Positions 1-10,149 of a stretch of DNA of 30,467 bases are shown here, piece after piece (positions within the stretch are counted from its first letter, which is position 1; every line of letters starts with the position of its first letter). The DNA is from Chara braunii (taxonomy: Eukaryota; Streptophyta; Charophyceae; Charales; Characeae), in assembly GCA_003427395.1 (NCBI GenBank), contig BFEA01000195.1:2255633-2286099 (forward strand), read 5' to 3'. Under the pieces are notes generated by a model, which was not told the origin of the DNA, did no database searches, and worked only from the letters and a program-made list of their open reading frames with translations. Position numbers and translations under genes: made by a program.

Positions 1-983
1 GTGAACTTTCCCTTTGAGTTGATGTTTCACACTTTGTGTTTTCACTGATTTGGGTGTTTGGGTAAGTTGCGATTCATCTTGTGATAGTTCAGTGAACTTT
101 CCCCTTGTGTTGATGCTTCAAACTTTGTGTTTTCACTGATTTAGGTGTTTGGGTACGTTGCGATTTATCTTGTGATAGTTCAGTGAACTTTCCCCTTGTG
201 TTGATGCTTCAAATCTTGTGCTTTCACTGATTTGGGTGTTTGGGTAAGTTGCGATTGATCTTGTCATAGTTCGGTGAACTTTCCCCTTGTGATGATGCTT
301 CAAACTTTGTCTTTTCACTGATTTGGGTGCTTGGGTAAGTTGCGATTCATCTTGTGATAGTTCGGTGAACTTTCCCCTTGTGTTAATGCTTCAAATCTTG
401 TGTTTTCGCTGATTTGGGTGCTTGGGTAAGTTGCGATTCATCTTGTGATAGTTCGGTGAACTTTCCCCTTGTGTTAATTCTTGAAATCTTGTGCTTTCAC
501 TGATTTGGGTGCTTGGGAAAGTTGCGATTCATCTTGTGATAGTTCGGTGAACTTTCCCCTTGTGTTGATCCTTCAAACTTTGTGTTTTCACTGATTTGGG
601 TATTTGGGTAAGTTGCGAATTCATCTTGTGATACTTCGGTGAGCTTGCCCCTTCTGTTTATGCTTTAAATCTTGTGCTTTTACTGATTTGGGTATTCGGG
701 TAAGTTGCGATTCATCTTGTGATAGTTCGGTTAACTTGCCCCTTCTGTTTATGCTTTAAATTTTGTGCTTTCATTGAGTTGGGTGCTTGGATAAGTTGCG
801 ATTCAGTTTGTGATAGTTCGGTGAACTTTCCCCTTGTGTTGATGCTTCAAATCTTTTGTTTTATTTGATTTGGGTGCTTGGGTAAGTTGCGATTCATCTT
901 GTGATAATTTGGTGAACTTTCCCCTTGTGTTGATGCTTCAAATCTTGTGTTTTCACTGATTTAGGTGCTTGGGTAAGTTGTGA
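1..983. repeat. 91-bp satellite array, about 10.8 copies
   Basis: Units begin with GTGAACTTTCC at 1, 92, 183, 274, 365, 456, 547, about 639, 730, 821 and 912, so the period is 91 bp with a few 1-bp indels. Each unit contains GATGCTTCAAA, TTTTCACTGATTTGGGTG and GGTAAGTTGCGATTCATC blocks. Copies differ at scattered bases. The array runs off the left edge of the window and breaks abruptly at about 983. The same unit reappears at 8353-8585. No coding capacity is supported. Confidence 0.95.
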
Positions 984-984
984 T

Positions 985-1840
985 GTCGAGCGCATCGGTC
1001 CACCACCGCACCAGGGCGGCGCGGGACCCTCTCGACCACGTCATGAAGGAGTTGGTTTAAAAATCCTTCGTCGCAAAATATACATGGAGCTTTCGCAAGC
1101 CGCTCTGGCCGAGTTTGCCAGCCATACCTCTCGCGAGCTACAAGTCCACAGTACGAAAGTTAATTAGTTGCAATCGCAGAGGTGGAGCAGCCGAGGGCAA
1201 TTCTTGTTCGCTGTAGCATAGGCGGTACGCGCGGTATTACGCCTCTATCGAACCCGCACACGAACCGACATCTTAGGGGGCTGAGGTCCTAAGCACGACT
1301 CATCGTCGGTCGACTAGGACGCATCCCACACACCACGCGCAGACCACTTTACGAACATAAAAAATAAAACACACGCATACACGGAACGACACTATACAAA
1401 CAACACGACAACGCTTCTAGCCCCTCGGTAGCCATCCCAAAACTCTCCGATGTGGAAATCGGATAGGTGTCGCGCGCGAGACTTGATATAAAACCGCGCG
1501 GACGCAGGGCTAACCCATATTGACTCGCAATGCAAACGTACGCAAGCAGTCTCAATGATGACGTACTATGTAGTGCCCATAATCAAGCAGTCCCTCGTGG
1601 ATCCGAGTACGGCTTATGACACTCAAGTGTCAGACTCGACGTGTCGTGGGGGTCTAGTTCCTCGCGACATTGCACGGCTGAAGGAATAGTCGTGCCGCCG
1701 CCGCGAGACCTCCGGCCTTTGGTCTGAGCGTCTTGGCAGGCAAGGCAAATAGGGTCTGCACGGGGGTAAATTCCTTCCCTGCAGAGTCTAGGGCTTGGGA
1801 TGTCTTGGACAAGGACCTTGAATCCCAGCCCAGGACCAAC
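985..1840. other. no recognised gene; left part of the inserted block
   Basis: Moderately GC-rich sequence with many CGCG words. I see no credible reading frame, RNA gene or internal repeat here. If the block is an LTR element, this would be LTR/U3-like sequence ahead of the TATA-like site at 1847. Confidence 0.5.
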
Positions 1841-1844
1841 GTCC

Positions 1845-1858
1845 GACTATAAAAATCT
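1845..1858 (+). promoter_or_regulatory. TATA-box-like sequence
   Basis: GACTATAAAAATCTC includes a TATAAAAA match about 860 bp inside the left end of the inserted block. It is followed by a shift to AT-rich sequence. The position would suit the core promoter of an LTR or leader, but no transcript start or initiator is visible, so this is a motif-level call. Confidence 0.35.
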
Positions 1859-1869
1859 CTAAAAAGCAA

Positions 1870-2639
1870 AGGTAAAAAAGAGAATCCCCTTTTTTCTCTC
1901 GGGACACAATCTGGTTAACCCTTGTGCACAATTACAGTAGCCTCTCAAACACTCAGGACACTTATAAATATATAAGGGTTAATGTTATGGGACGATCACT
2001 TCTCACAGTCACAGTGGGGCTCCTCTCAACCATATATGTATGTAATTGCAGGCAGTCACATCCAAAAGCCGAACCACAACCATACCTGCAATCACATCAA
2101 AGATTCATCCAGAAGTCTACGCACTACACGGGGTCAACTTCAACCGTTCCTTGCACTCATACCCCTTGCTTTAGCCATACAAGCCTCACTCGTGCAACTC
2201 TTAAATAAATACTCAGTACTTTTGTTGGATGACCATTCAATAAAGTCCGGGTGAAAACACAACAAAACAGTTCAAACACAAGACTAAAGTCTTTAGGTTG
2301 AGTGAAAGGAGTGAATTGGAGTTGAATCGTAAACCGACGAATCAACAACCGACCTGTTATCTGTGATAACAGAAGATGATCCTCAAGGGATCAGGCTGAA
2401 TCTAGTCCTGATCTTGAATCAGACACCCCAAAGGACCTGTAACACAAGATAGGTCAAATGCCCAAGCTGAAATCATAAGTGTATGGATCTACCTTTCTCA
2501 CTCAAATCTTATTCGTTAACTAGGCCTGAATCTACCTTTAAGCAGTGCCCAAAGCAAAGGCAGACCCTGGCATAGTCTCTCCTATACAGGGTGGATCGCC
2601 AGAATCGCCACCTTTCAAAATATAATCTAACTCCTCTAA
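1870..2639. other. AT-rich region without a gene; one perfect hairpin
   Basis: No credible ORF. A perfect 8-bp stem with a 3-nt loop (CTGTTATC-TGT-GATAACAG) lies at about 2354-2372, followed by a second short inverted repeat GATCC/GGATC. Nothing else recognisable was found. Confidence 0.45.
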
Positions 2640-3220
2640 ATCAAAAAAAATTCGGCAGCGCTTCCCGTTGGAAAAGTATCATTTCAGACTTTATATCAGC
2701 CTAAATATGAAAGCAGAAATAAACTCCAACTCTGGAAAGTCAAATTCTGTCTAACTCCCTGAATTAGTAGCAATTTGGATAGCACCCCTTTTGGAAAGGG
2801 ACGCTTCCCAGATTTATACTAAGTCAGATATGAATTTCAAAGACAACTTGAGTTTAATTTTTAGACAATATTTAACTAACCTCTTAGTTTTGCAGAAATT
2901 TCGGCAGCAGTCCACCTAAAAAAGTGTTATTCCAAAATTTATACAAGGCTAAGTCCAGAATTTGAAAGTAACTTTGACTTCCCAAAGCTCAATTTTGTCG
3001 AACTCCTTGAATTAGCAAAATTTTGGGCAGCATTCCCTTCAGAAAATGAGACTTCCCAGATTTTAACTAACTCGGATAAGATAAGAGACAAAGCTGAACT
3101 TTTGATAAGTCAAAATTCGACTAACTCCTTGGATTTGTAGAAATTTTGGCAGCGCTTCCCGTAGAGAAAGTAGCTTGACAAGATTTATATAAAGCCAAAT
3201 ATAAGAAAAGATCTCAAAAA
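2640..3220. repeat. 123-125-bp degenerate tandem repeat, about 5 copies
   Basis: The landmark GGCAGC(G/A)(C/T)TTCCC recurs at about 2654, 2778 (as GGATAGC), 2903, 3026 and 3148. Each is followed by a GAAAA(A/G) segment, a GATTTATA segment and CTAACTCCTTGAATTAG about 100 bp later. Copies are strongly diverged. The array is AT-rich and non-coding, and sits just upstream of the hairpin-cassette array within the inserted block. Confidence 0.75.
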
Positions 3221-3479
3221 ATGCAAGAATTGATCTACGTAAAAAAAATTACTACGGAAAATGCAGGAATTGACAGTAACTCCTATGACTCTAGCACGTG
3301 GCGAGCAACTAAAGCGATTACCTATAATACTGAAACCCAAACAAACTAGTCATCTCATTTAGTCACATGCAAACCAAACCACAAAGGTAAGTACTCTCAC
3401 CATCCCAAGTTCTTTCCATAAAGATAATTTATGAATCTTTTAAAGTAATTAAATTCTTATACTCATCTTACATAAGACA

Positions 3480-4172
3480 TAGAATTGGACCATTCACAGT
3501 AGAAACAATGCCCAGCTTGTTTTTATGATATACACGAACATGTTGCACAACTACTTCTCTCTTCTTTTGAGCAGATGATTAGGTCATTCGCCATGGAAAC
3601 AATGCCTAGTCGCCCTGAGCCGTTTAATATCCAAAATTTTAGTATTCCTCCGACTTTGTTTAAAAAAAAAAGGGCAAATATGGGCAGGGGACTGAACCAT
3701 TCACAGTAGAAACAATGTTCAGCTTGCCCAGACTATTTTCATTTATACTTTGTATTTTCTCTTTTCTTTTCTTAATGATATGGCTTAACGTTGGACCATT
3801 CAACATGGAAACAATGCCCAACTGTCAGTTCACATGCAAATATATATAAAGTATTTCCCTTTGTACTCAGTTTAACTTATGTGCGTGGTTTTCAGGCTAA
3901 ACCATTCACCATGGAAATGATGCTTAGCCTTAGACCAAAAATCCGACCTCAGAATAAACAAGAACTTAAACCCCTTCAATCAGGCAAACCCCAGAGTTAA
4001 CTAGAGTAAACAGGTCATTCACAAGAGAAACAATGCCTGGTCCTCCATAAAATAATCAGATAAACATAGCATCCAGGCCATTCACAGTAGAAACAATGTC
4101 TGGTCCTTCATAAAACAACCAAATAAACATAGCCCTGAGCCATTCACAGTAGAAACAATGTTCAGGCTTTGG
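3480..4172. repeat. eight hairpin cassettes with a conserved loop and variable arms
   Basis: The core CATTCACAGTAGAAACAATG, or a close variant, occurs with its CATT at 3491, 3585, 3698, 3797, 3903, 4016, 4079 and 4141. CATT and AATG can pair across a 12-nt loop. Outside them each copy has a different short arm matched by its own complement: CTGAG/TTCAG at 4135, GGCTAA/TTAGCC at 3895, GTTGG/CCAAC at 3790, CCAGG/TCTGG at 4073, TTAGG/CCTAG at 3580. Spacing is 94-113 bp for the first six and 62-63 bp for the last three, which share a longer unit. The function is unknown. Confidence 0.8.
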
Positions 4173-5335
4173 TTGACCCTTTCAAACGCATGCAAAACTG
4201 CCTTCCTCCCCCCTTCCCCTAGTTTACCCCTTTGTCTGCTTTCAACCAAAATAAAGAAGAAACTTAGGCTTCACTCTCACACGTGCCTTCCATTCAATCT
4301 GATTGGGTCCTGAAGGGAAAGCAAAACCATAGGGACATGCATACAACAGTCATACTGTAGGGAGATAAACAAACATGGGTAGTAGTGGGTTATACAAATA
4401 AAGATGATTTACCTGAAGGTTCCCTGCCTCCAGAACCTCGCCTAGGTTTCGGCAGGGCTCCCGCAATCGGTGGGATGACTCCCCACGGAGTCTTGTTGCA
4501 GTCTTACGGGTTGCAATCCCGCCTGCCGCCTTCCTCTCAGAACAGGATAGACCAGACTTAGATTAAGAAGGGCAGACGAAGAAAGTTTAAGTCTCTCAGA
4601 TCCAAGAGAGGTGCGCTCAGACTCGCAGGAGAGGGCCTTGGTTCCTTCACTCGCCTGAGGGCCCCGCAATGGCAGCCAAGGTCGCGACTGCTTGGTCAAC
4701 CTGAAGTCAACCAGCCGGAACAAGCTCTCCTGATGGTCCTCCAATCTGCAGCAATAACCCCCTGCTTGTTCAATCTGATCATATCCGCCCAGCAACATAC
4801 TCAATGACACACACTGCCCTGGCCAGCAGTAACAGTAGTAGTCCAACAACAAGGGTCGCGGCACCCAGCAATCGGTCCAGCAGCAAATGGTAGTACGCAG
4901 TCCACAATCCCATAGTCCAGAATAGGCAGCAGTACTAGTGTGCAATGACCACCTACAACAGCAAACGCAGTATCAGGCAACAGTCTAACGGTTCAACAAG
5001 TGTTGTCTCAGTCCAACAACCAAGACAAACTGTGAAGCCTTCAACGAGTTCGGCAAGGAACACCGCTGTCCTTGGGTCAAAACCAACGCCGCTCAATTGC
5101 CCACAGTTGCAGGTCCGCAGTGTGCATCTGTATGGTGCAATGCGCAGCGGTCTCTCCTACAACAGTCGTGGCCACTCTATCCTACACATCTGCAGCACCC
5201 CCCTTACTCAGATCTTTCCACTCCCTCGCTGTGTCTCCACGTCATACCACCCCATCTGTTGTTCCCAGTCTAAGTCCGCCTCCACTACCCGGCTCGCCCA
5301 CCTCTAAGTTCATCCGGCATCGTCAAGTCCAACAA
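4173..5335. other. C-rich region without a recognised gene; CAG/CAA-rich stretch
   Basis: Composition changes from AT-rich to C-rich near 4200. Positions 4740-5050 are rich in CAG, CAA and AACAAC words. Open frames exist on both strands (for example 4442-4945 minus and 4945-5307 plus), but none has a recognisable domain. I see no gene I can support. Confidence 0.45.
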
Positions 5336-5440
5336 GTAAGTACTCAATACCTCTCTCTCTCTCTCTCTCTACGTGTGCAGACTGCCACCTCCAACAGGTA
5401 AGTACTCAATACCTCTCTCTCTCTCTCTCTACGTGTGCAG
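5336..5440 (+). repeat. 62-bp duplicated intron-like cassette
   Basis: Two adjacent units each read GTAAGTACTCAATAC, then a CT dinucleotide run, then ACGTGTGCAG. They occupy 5336-5380 and 5398-5440 and are separated by the 17-nt segment ACTGCCACCTCCAACAG. Each has a consensus 5' splice donor, a polypyrimidine tract and a TGCAG acceptor within 43-45 nt, shorter than typical plant introns. The same acceptor-following bases ACTGCCACC occur after the second unit. Either a duplicated splice module or a simple tandem duplication around the CT microsatellite would explain it. Confidence 0.6.
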
Positions 5441-8352
5441 ACTGCCACCACTGCGCCCGCTGTGTACGATCCGACTGATAGCACCCGGCCGAACTCGAAG
5501 CCCTCTCCTGCCTAAGCGCAAACGGATGCACTATGTTACCCTCCAGTGCCTATAGAAAGTTCCAAATATGAATGGGATCGAATGAATCTTTCACTAGAGC
5601 GTGGAACGATTCATTGATGTACTCATACCTTCCTCCTTCCGGCGCATTAGCTTTTCTATCTAACTCCCGACCTACTCCACTAACAACAGAACCGAATTAC
5701 CTGCCTAAAAACATCCGACTAACACCTTCCCCCCCCGCCCGTTTTCGTTGAGAACCGGGCGAGCCATCTCCCTTTCTGTTGCGCCTTATCTGCCAACTCT
5801 ACCTCCGAATGCACCCGGTGCACTATAGCGTCCGGATTCATTCAGCTCTCTCCTCCCGTTTTCCTACACCCCGCTGGCCGTGTCGCTCCTCGTCGCTACT
5901 CCCATCATCTCAGTGGGTGATGCACCGGCCACAGGTAAGCCCTCGTCCCCTTGGCTCGCTCCTCGGCACAGCGCCCGTCCGATCCCCGTTCGCTGGCTGC
6001 GCTCAGCCAGTCTCCCCGCCACGCCTCCTTCGTTGCTCCGCCATGCCCCAGCGTAGTGAGTTTTCTTACGAACTCCGATCCTACTAACTTTACTCCAAAA
6101 CTAACTCCACAGTCCAACTCGCCGTCCTCAAAAACCTCTATGCATCACTTTATCTCGCTCAAAACCATCGAGGATTGAGCGAGATATCAAATTTCTACTC
6201 CGCCATCTTCTCTTCCGGACACTCACCGCGCACTAACTTTTCGACTAACCTTCCTATCTACTGATCCTCATCTAAATCTAACACTCTCACTAGATTCGCC
6301 CGGGGTCAAAACTCCGGGATCGCCTCTTCCCCTTCTCAAATCCGTTGAGGAACGAGGGAGGCAGCCGTTTCCTCCCTCGCCATAGCCGTTTCCCCACACC
6401 CGCATGCACCCGGCGCGGTTCTGCGCCTAGATTCAATCCCCACTTTATTTTTTTTCCTTTTTTTTTTTTTTTTTTTTTTTTTTTGCCTTCCCCGCAGTGC
6501 TCCGCCTCAGCGCTCGTAGCTTGCTCTGCCTTGCTGCTACACAGCGCCGCCCGACTTCTATCCTCCCTCGCTCCTTGGCACCCGCTCTGAATGAATCCGG
6601 CGCCGAAACGCGCGCGGATTCCTTCCCCTCGCCACTCTCCGACTCCTCCATACTGCTACCCGTCACCTGCCGTTCCCATGCGCTCCGGCCGTCAACCATC
6701 CCACGCTGTGCTGCCCCGCTGCCTGAAGCGCTCCTTCCATCGCTGCATGTACCCGCTGCCGTGACCTGTCCGTCGCCCCGATGCTTTCTCACCCTCCACC
6801 GCTGCGCTAGCACTTCTCCCTCGCGCCGCGCCCGCTGCTGCGCAGCGCTGTCTAGCTGGGGCACTCCGAGTTCTACCCACGGTCGAAGAGTGTCCCTTTG
6901 GCAACCTTAGCACCCGCCCCCACTTGTGCTATTACCCCGCTGCCAGCCCTCACAGCACCGCTACGCGCGGTTCAGTCCACTTTGCCCTGCGCACTGCCGT
7001 TATTGCCCCCGCTGCCCGACCTGGTGGCTATCGGTTGATCTCCCGGCCGACCGGGAAAGCTCGGTCCTGCTAATGCCGGCTAATCCTCGGCCGGTATCGC
7101 CCACCTGCTGTGGCAGGTACCCCGCCTGCTGGCTGGCGCCGCTCCCACGGGCGTCCGACCCACTCCCCTCTCTCCTCCAAGCCTGGCCCGCCACCCCTTC
7201 AGTCCTACAATAGGTAAGTCCCACTCAGAGTTCTCATAACGAGCCATGGAGCGTGGGCGCGGGTGTTCTATGTGCTCAAGCGTGGGCCTAGCCAAAAACG
7301 GCCGACCCAGGTCCTCGTTGTAGTAGCAAATATTCAAATGAGGACTTTAAAGTCCGAGGTTGCGCAGAGTCCCACCGGCATACTTATGCCCAATCTCTTC
7401 ACCGCTACCGGCGGGAAACGAACGGTACTCCTACGGACAAGATCCCACCACTCAAATTTCTTCCGCCTTGTGGGCTAATCACCCATCGGCTCGCATGCAC
7501 GTTGAACTCCTCGGCCCTCGACCTTTCACGACAGGCAGGATAGGGGAATTTTGCCGGACTCCCGAACATGCAAGAATCCGAACGGGTTCGTGCAGTCAAG
7601 ATCCTCGACTCCCGCAGCGGCCACTAAGTCCGGCATTGCGCCCAAATCGACGGGCGTCGGAACAACAACACAAAAAAGTAAAAGAATAATAGTAAAACAG
7701 CAATTAAATAAACTTATTAGAATTCTCAATCGTCGGGACATACCAACGGGGTAAAAGATGATGCTAGCACCGTCCTAGCGTCGCTGGCGGCAAAACCAAG
7801 GGGAATAGCCCCGTCGGGCCCTCAACCCCTTAGTCCCTTTGCGCTACTCTGATGTTCCTGCACCGCCGCCGCTCGATCTCGATCCCTGAACCTCCCCAAA
7901 TAGAAGTCCGATATCGTAACCGGTAATGCTAAGCCCAAACCTGGGTTTTAACCCTGACGGACGCCTAAATGAACGGACATCGCTCGACGCTCGGATCTAC
8001 CGAAAACACTCCCAGGCCTCCTCGTTGTCAATGCCGTCCTCTGCACATACATATAGGGCACAGGCAAGCACACCAATCAACAAGACAAATTTTTTTTAAT
8101 CCCTGCTTAATCAGAAAAGACAAAAATCTGGTCGGCAGATACGCCGACTCCTACAATCATCCACCAAAAATAAAGGATCACGCGCGCCTCAATTTGCGCC
8201 ACCACACACTCTTTACTCTGGTCAACAATCCAGTCAACTCAAATTACAGACACAGCCTCGCCCAGCGCGGTATACTTAAACTTTAAACCAACTATTTTCT
8301 GTCACTTGCAAAAAACAGGGCGGATATCCCTCTAAGGGTATTCGCGCCGAGA
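5441..8352. other. GC-rich, pyrimidine-biased stretch with no supported gene; poly-T tract
   Basis: The plus strand is C/T-rich to about 7300. A nearly pure T tract occurs at about 6447-6484. Further AG|GTAAG donor-like sites are at about 5936 and 7214. Short open frames occur on both strands, as expected for GC-rich DNA; none carries a recognisable motif. From about 7680 composition becomes mixed. Nothing else could be supported. Confidence 0.45.
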
Positions 8353-8585
8353 GCGATTCATTTTGTGATAGCTCGGTGAACTTTCCCCTTGTGTTGATGC
8401 TTCAAATCTTGTGTTCTCACTGATTTGGGAGCTTAGATAAGTTGCGATTCATCTTCGGATGCTCCAGGTGATCTTTCCCCTTATATAGATGCTTCAAATC
8501 TTGAGTTGTCACTGATTTGATGCATGTGTAAGTGGCGAATTGCCTTGGGGTGCCTCGGCGAACTTTCCTCCTAAACAGGTTGCTT
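8353..8585. repeat. continuation of the 91-bp satellite, about 2.5 diverged copies
   Basis: GCGATTCATTTTGTGATAG, GTGAACTTTCCCC and GATGCTTCAAATCTTG blocks match the units at 1-983. The last copy is degraded (GCGAACTTTCCTCC). Phase continues from the copy broken at 983, supporting a single ancestral array. It passes directly into the GT-containing minisatellite. Confidence 0.85.
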
Positions 8586-8599
8586 TTAATCTTGTTATT

Positions 8600-10010
8600 G
8601 GACTGTAGTGTGTGTGTGTGTAACTGGTGCAGTCCCCGGTAAGTTGTTCAGTCCACCTTGACCCCTTGTTGTAACCAGTGGCACACGGTATATGTGTGTG
8701 TGTGTGTTGCAGTCCCAGTAACTTGTTCAGTCCACCTTTACCCCTTGCTGTAACCAGTGGCACCCGGTATGTGTGTGTGTGTGTGTGTTGCAGTCCCCGG
8801 TAACTTGTTCAGTCCACCTTTACCCCTTGCTGTAACCAGTGACACCCGGTATGTGTGTGTGTGTGTGTGTTGCAGCCCCCGGTAACTTGTTCAGACCACC
8901 TTTACCCCTTGCTGTAACCAGTGACACCCGGTGTGAGTGTGTGTGTGTGTCGCAGTCCCCGGTAACCTGTTCAGTCCATCCTCACCCTTTGTTGTACCCA
9001 GTGAACCACGATATGTGTGCGTGTGTGTGTTGCAGTCCCCATTAACTTGTTCAATCCACCTTTACCCCTTGCTGTAACCAGTGACACCCAGTGTGTGTGT
9101 GTGTGTCTGCTGCAGTCCCCGGTAACCTGTTAAGGTCATCCTCACCCTTTGCTCTACCCAGTGAACCCCGGTATGAGTGTGCATATGTGCTGCAGTCCCC
9201 GGTAACTTGTTCAGTCCGCCTTTACCCCTTGCGGTACCCAGTGACCCCCGGTATGTGTGTGTGTATGTGTTGTAGTCCCCGGTAACTTGTTCAGTCCACC
9301 TTTACCCCTTGCTGTAATAAGTGAACCCCGGTGTGTGTGTGTGTGTGTATGTGTTGCAGTCCCCGATAACTTGTTCAGTCCACCTTTACCCCTTGTTGTA
9401 CCCAGTGAACCCCGATATGTGTATGTGTGTGTGTTGCAGTACCCGGTAACCTGTTCAGTCCATCCTCACCCTTCGCTGTACCCAATGAATCCCGGAATGT
9501 GTCTGTGTGTGTGTTGCAGTCACCGGTAACTTGTTCAGTCCACCTTTACCCCTTGCTGTAACCAGTGACACCCGGTGTGTGTGTGTGTGTGTGTTGTAGT
9601 CCCCGGTAACCTGTTCAGTCCATCCTCACCCTTTGTTGTACCCAGTGAACCCCGGTATGTGTGTGCATATGTGTTGCAGTCCCCGGTAACTTCTTCAGTC
9701 CGCCGTTACCCCTTGCTGTACCCAGTTACCCCCAGTATGTGTGTATGTATGTGCTGCAGTCCCCGGTGATTTGTTCAATCCACCTTTTACCCCTTGCTGT
9801 ACCCAGTGACCCCCGGTATGTGTGTGTGTATGTGCTGCAGTCCACGGTAACCTGTTAAGTCCATCCTTACCCCTTGTTGTAACTAGTGACACCGGTATGT
9901 GTGGGTGTATGTGCTGCAGTCCCCGGTAATCTGTTCAGTCCACCCTTACTCCTTGCTGCAACCGATGACCTGCGGTATGAGTAGGTGTGTGTGTTGCAAT
10001 CCGGTAGCCC
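8600..10010. repeat. 80-bp minisatellite with embedded GT microsatellite, about 18 copies
   Basis: The landmark CAGTCCCCGGTAAC recurs every 79-84 bp from about 8631 to 9998 (8631, 8711, 8792, 8874, 8954, 9034, 9114, 9194, 9274, 9358, 9438 and onward). Each unit contains TTGTTCAGTCCACC, TTTACCCCTTGCTGTA and a (GT)n run whose length varies between copies. Open frames of 64-90 codons across it are by-products of a stop-poor repeat. Confidence 0.93.
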
Positions 10011-10149
10011 CGCTCAGTCCTTCTTCTTTCACGTGACTGGTGCCTTCCGAGAATGCTATGAGGTGGCCGGACACTTGGGGTAGAAAGGGAGCATGGGGTT
10101 AAGAGTTAGGTTGTGTCCGATAAGCTTTCACTGTCACCTCCGCTCCTCC

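Larger units (their letters stand above)
984..8352. mobile_element. 7.37-kb insertion interrupting the 91-bp satellite (class unknown)
   Basis: The satellite stops after AAGTTGTGA(T) at 980-984 and resumes with GCGATTCAT at 8353, exactly in unit phase. The bases G(T/C)GA(T) are present on both sides, which fits a 4-5 bp target duplication with one substitution. The inserted DNA starts TGTCGAGCGC and ends GCGCCGAGA, giving short imperfect inverted termini reminiscent of LTR ends (TG...CA, with the final C changed). I found no long terminal repeats or coding domains by eye, so it could be a non-autonomous LTR derivative, another element, or several nested insertions. Boundaries are firm; classification is not. 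Confidence 0.6.

Noticed and set aside
1-983. CRISPR-like regular spacing
   Set aside because: The whole 91-bp unit is repeated, with no unique spacers between conserved repeats, so it is a satellite.
3480-4172. CRISPR-like or tRNA-like array
   Set aside because: The conserved core is only 20 bp with irregular 62-113 bp spacing and AT-rich eukaryotic context. The hairpins lack tRNA arms.
4442-4945. 167-codon minus-strand ORF
   Set aside because: No recognisable domain, and it lies in GC-rich sequence within an inserted repeat block where chance ORFs are expected.
6445-6910. Opposite-strand ORFs of 137-139 codons
   Set aside because: One contains a poly-Lys run from the T tract. Both overlap in GC-rich sequence without any motif.
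8839-9892. Several Cys/Val-rich ORFs of 64-90 codons in the GT-containing minisatellite
   Set aside because: They arise from (GT)n and a stop-poor 80-bp unit. The period is not a multiple of 3, so the frame rotates from unit to unit.
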